Assembly: GCA_013298245.1 (NCBI GenBank)
Contig: JAAFHD010000232.1
Location: 1 to 6,105, forward strand
Length of the DNA: 6,105 nucleotides
Reading direction: 5' to 3'
From: Alphaproteobacteria bacterium
Lineage (GTDB): Bacteria > Pseudomonadota > Alphaproteobacteria > Acetobacterales > Acetobacteraceae
This document shows, in pieces, positions 5,216 to 6,105 of the stretch. The translations under genes were made by a program, and so were the position numbers. How positions within the stretch are numbered: the stretch's first letter is position 1; the number at the start of each line of letters is the position of its first letter. A model generated the notes under the pieces. That model was not told where the DNA came from and ran no database searches. It worked only from the letters and a program-made list of their open reading frames with translations.

Positions 5216-5503
5216 ATGCGCTTTCTGGGAGTGATGCTGGCGCTGGGTCTGGCCCTGCCGGCGGCGGCGAATACGCCGGTGGAATTGCTGGCCGGCGGCT
5301 GCCAGGGCTGCCATGGCGTGGCGGATGCTGGGGCCAATGGCATTCCCATGATCATGCGCGCGCAGACCCGCGATGACTTCGTGGCCGCGATGCGCGCCTT
5401 CCGCGACAACAGCCGCGAGGCGACGGTGATGGGCCGCATCGCGCGTGGCTATACCGATGCGGAAATCGCGGCCCTTGCCGCGCATTTCGCGCGCCAGCCG
5501 TGA
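5216..5503 (+). CDS. fccA: Monoheme cytochrome c, electron acceptor subunit of sulfide dehydrogenase
   Basis: The protein has 95 residues: a Sec signal peptide (1-18, ending LPAAA) and a mature domain of about 77 residues, a minimal class I cytochrome c. Heme would be attached at Cys29 and Cys32 in CQGCH with His33 as a ligand. The sixth ligand is probably Met72 in TVMGRIARGYTDAEI, a stretch characteristic of the cytochrome subunits of flavocytochrome c sulfide dehydrogenase (FccA/SoxE). It would accept electrons from the FAD subunit encoded 11 bp downstream and pass them to the respiratory or photosynthetic chain. The best-known FccA is a diheme protein of about 21 kDa. This one has only one heme site, as in the small-subunit types. 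GGAGG lies 8 nt before the start. The symbol is assigned by motif and neighbour, and soxE would be an equal choice. Confidence 0.85.
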   Translation: MRFLGVMLALGLALPAAANTPVELLAGGCQGCHGVADAGANGIPMIMRAQTRDDFVAAMRAFRDNSREATVMGRIARGYTDAEIAALAAHFARQP

Positions 5504-5514
5504 GGGGGACCGAC

Positions 5515-6105
5515 ATGATCCAGGCAACACGACGGGCGCTTCTGGCGACCCCCTTGGCGGCACCGATGGCAGCGCGCGCGCAGCAAGGTGCAGGGCGGTT
5601 GGTCATCATTGGTGGCGGCTTCGGTGGCGCATCCGCCGCGCGGTTCGCGCGCGACCGCTACCCGAACCTGGATGTGACGCTGATCGAGCGCAGCCGCACA
5701 TTCACCACCTGCCCATACGGCAACCTGGTGCTGGCCGGGCGGCGCGATGTCGCGTCCATCACCTTCAACTACGAACGCTTGGCCGCGCGCGGTGTGCGCA
5801 TGGTCTACCAGGCGGCGGCCGCGGTGGATGCGCAAGCCCGCGTGGTGCGCCTCGCCGATGGCGCGCAGGTGCCCTACGACAAGCTGGTGATGTCGCCCGG
5901 CATCGACCTGCGCTGGGGCGCCATTGAAGGCTATGACGAGGCCGCCAGCGCGCGCATGCCGCATGGCTGGATCCCCTATCTGCAGCCGATCACGCTGCTC
6001 GCGCGGCAGCTTTCGGAAATGCCGGATGGCCAGAATTTCGTGATGGCGATTCCGGACAACCCGTTCCGCTGCCCGCCCGGGCCGTATGAGCGCATTTCGA
6101 TGGTC
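5515..6105 (+). CDS. fccB: Flavocytochrome c sulfide dehydrogenase FAD subunit (FccB/SoxF), C-terminus outside window
   Basis: The visible part is the first 197 residues of a protein usually about 420-430 long. It begins with a twin-arginine signal peptide (TRRALLA at 5-11, ending near ARAQ at 20-23), so it would be exported folded with FAD. The dinucleotide-binding motif VIIGGGFGGASAA is at 30-42, with the acidic end of the second strand at IER (57-59). Cys66 in TTCPYGN sits where the family binds FAD covalently, about residue 42 of the mature chain. LVMSPGID at 124-131 is the second flavin-site motif. Cys186 in NPFRCPPGPYER is the first of the two redox cysteines that form the catalytic disulfide. 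The partner would lie beyond the window. The enzyme oxidises sulfide to sulfur or polysulfide and passes electrons to the cytochrome encoded just upstream. AGGGGG precedes the ATG. Family assignment is strong; the FccB versus SoxF label is a matter of gene context. Confidence 0.93.
   Translation, partial: MIQATRRALLATPLAAPMAARAQQGAGRLVIIGGGFGGASAARFARDRYPNLDVTLIERSRTFTTCPYGNLVLAGRRDVASITFNYERLAARGVRMVYQAAAAVDAQARVVRLADGAQVPYDKLVMSPGIDLRWGAIEGYDEAASARMPHGWIPYLQPITLLARQLSEMPDGQNFVMAIPDNPFRCPPGPYERISMV

Noticed and set aside
4783..5376. Plus-strand ATG at 4783 preceded by GGAGG, opening a long frame
   Set aside because: It runs antisense through the SoxS-like gene and then out of frame into the cytochrome gene; the product is low-complexity and not recognisable. 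The ribosome-binding-like sequence falls in a small dyad (4763-4781).
5131..5439. Upstream extension of the SoxS-like frame to an ATG at 5439
   Set aside because: The added 103 residues are antisense to the cytochrome c gene and lack homology-like features, whereas ATG 5130 gives a clean signal peptide.

Overview
The window is GC-rich and coding-dense and looks like the chromosome of a high-GC alphaproteobacterium, possibly an Acetobacteraceae/Roseomonas-type organism. That placement is inferred from codon use, the rplY-pth pair and the sulfide-oxidation genes, not from a taxonomic marker. There are eight credible protein genes. Six lie on the minus strand and two at the right end lie on the plus strand. 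I see no tRNA, rRNA, CRISPR array or insertion sequence.

Left part (1-1151): the N-terminal 328 residues of a calcium-binding RTX-repeat protein, read leftward and cut off by the window edge. It is built from three 88-residue modules. A 165-bp leader with dyads lies in front of it. Centre-left (1152-2894): rplY (ribosomal protein L25/Ctc) and pth (peptidyl-tRNA hydrolase), 6 bp apart, followed by an unrecognised alanine-rich 143-residue protein. Hairpins sit after pth and after the unknown gene.

Centre-right (2987-4626): a signal-peptide-bearing alpha/beta-hydrolase-like protein whose expected nucleophile and histidine positions appear to be replaced (Gly and Tyr). It overlaps by 4 bp a ten-helix membrane protein resembling the BASS/SBF (bile-acid:sodium symporter) family.

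Right part (4798-6105): a sulfide-oxidation module. A SoxS-like periplasmic thioredoxin is read leftward. A monoheme cytochrome c and the FAD subunit of flavocytochrome c sulfide dehydrogenase (FccB/SoxF, truncated by the window end) are read rightward from a shared 85-bp intergenic region. The flavoprotein would oxidise sulfide in the periplasm and pass electrons to the small cytochrome. The SoxS-like protein would keep a periplasmic sulfur-carrier thiol reduced. The most unusual observation is the apparently catalytically dead hydrolase coupled to a BASS-like transporter downstream of this module.
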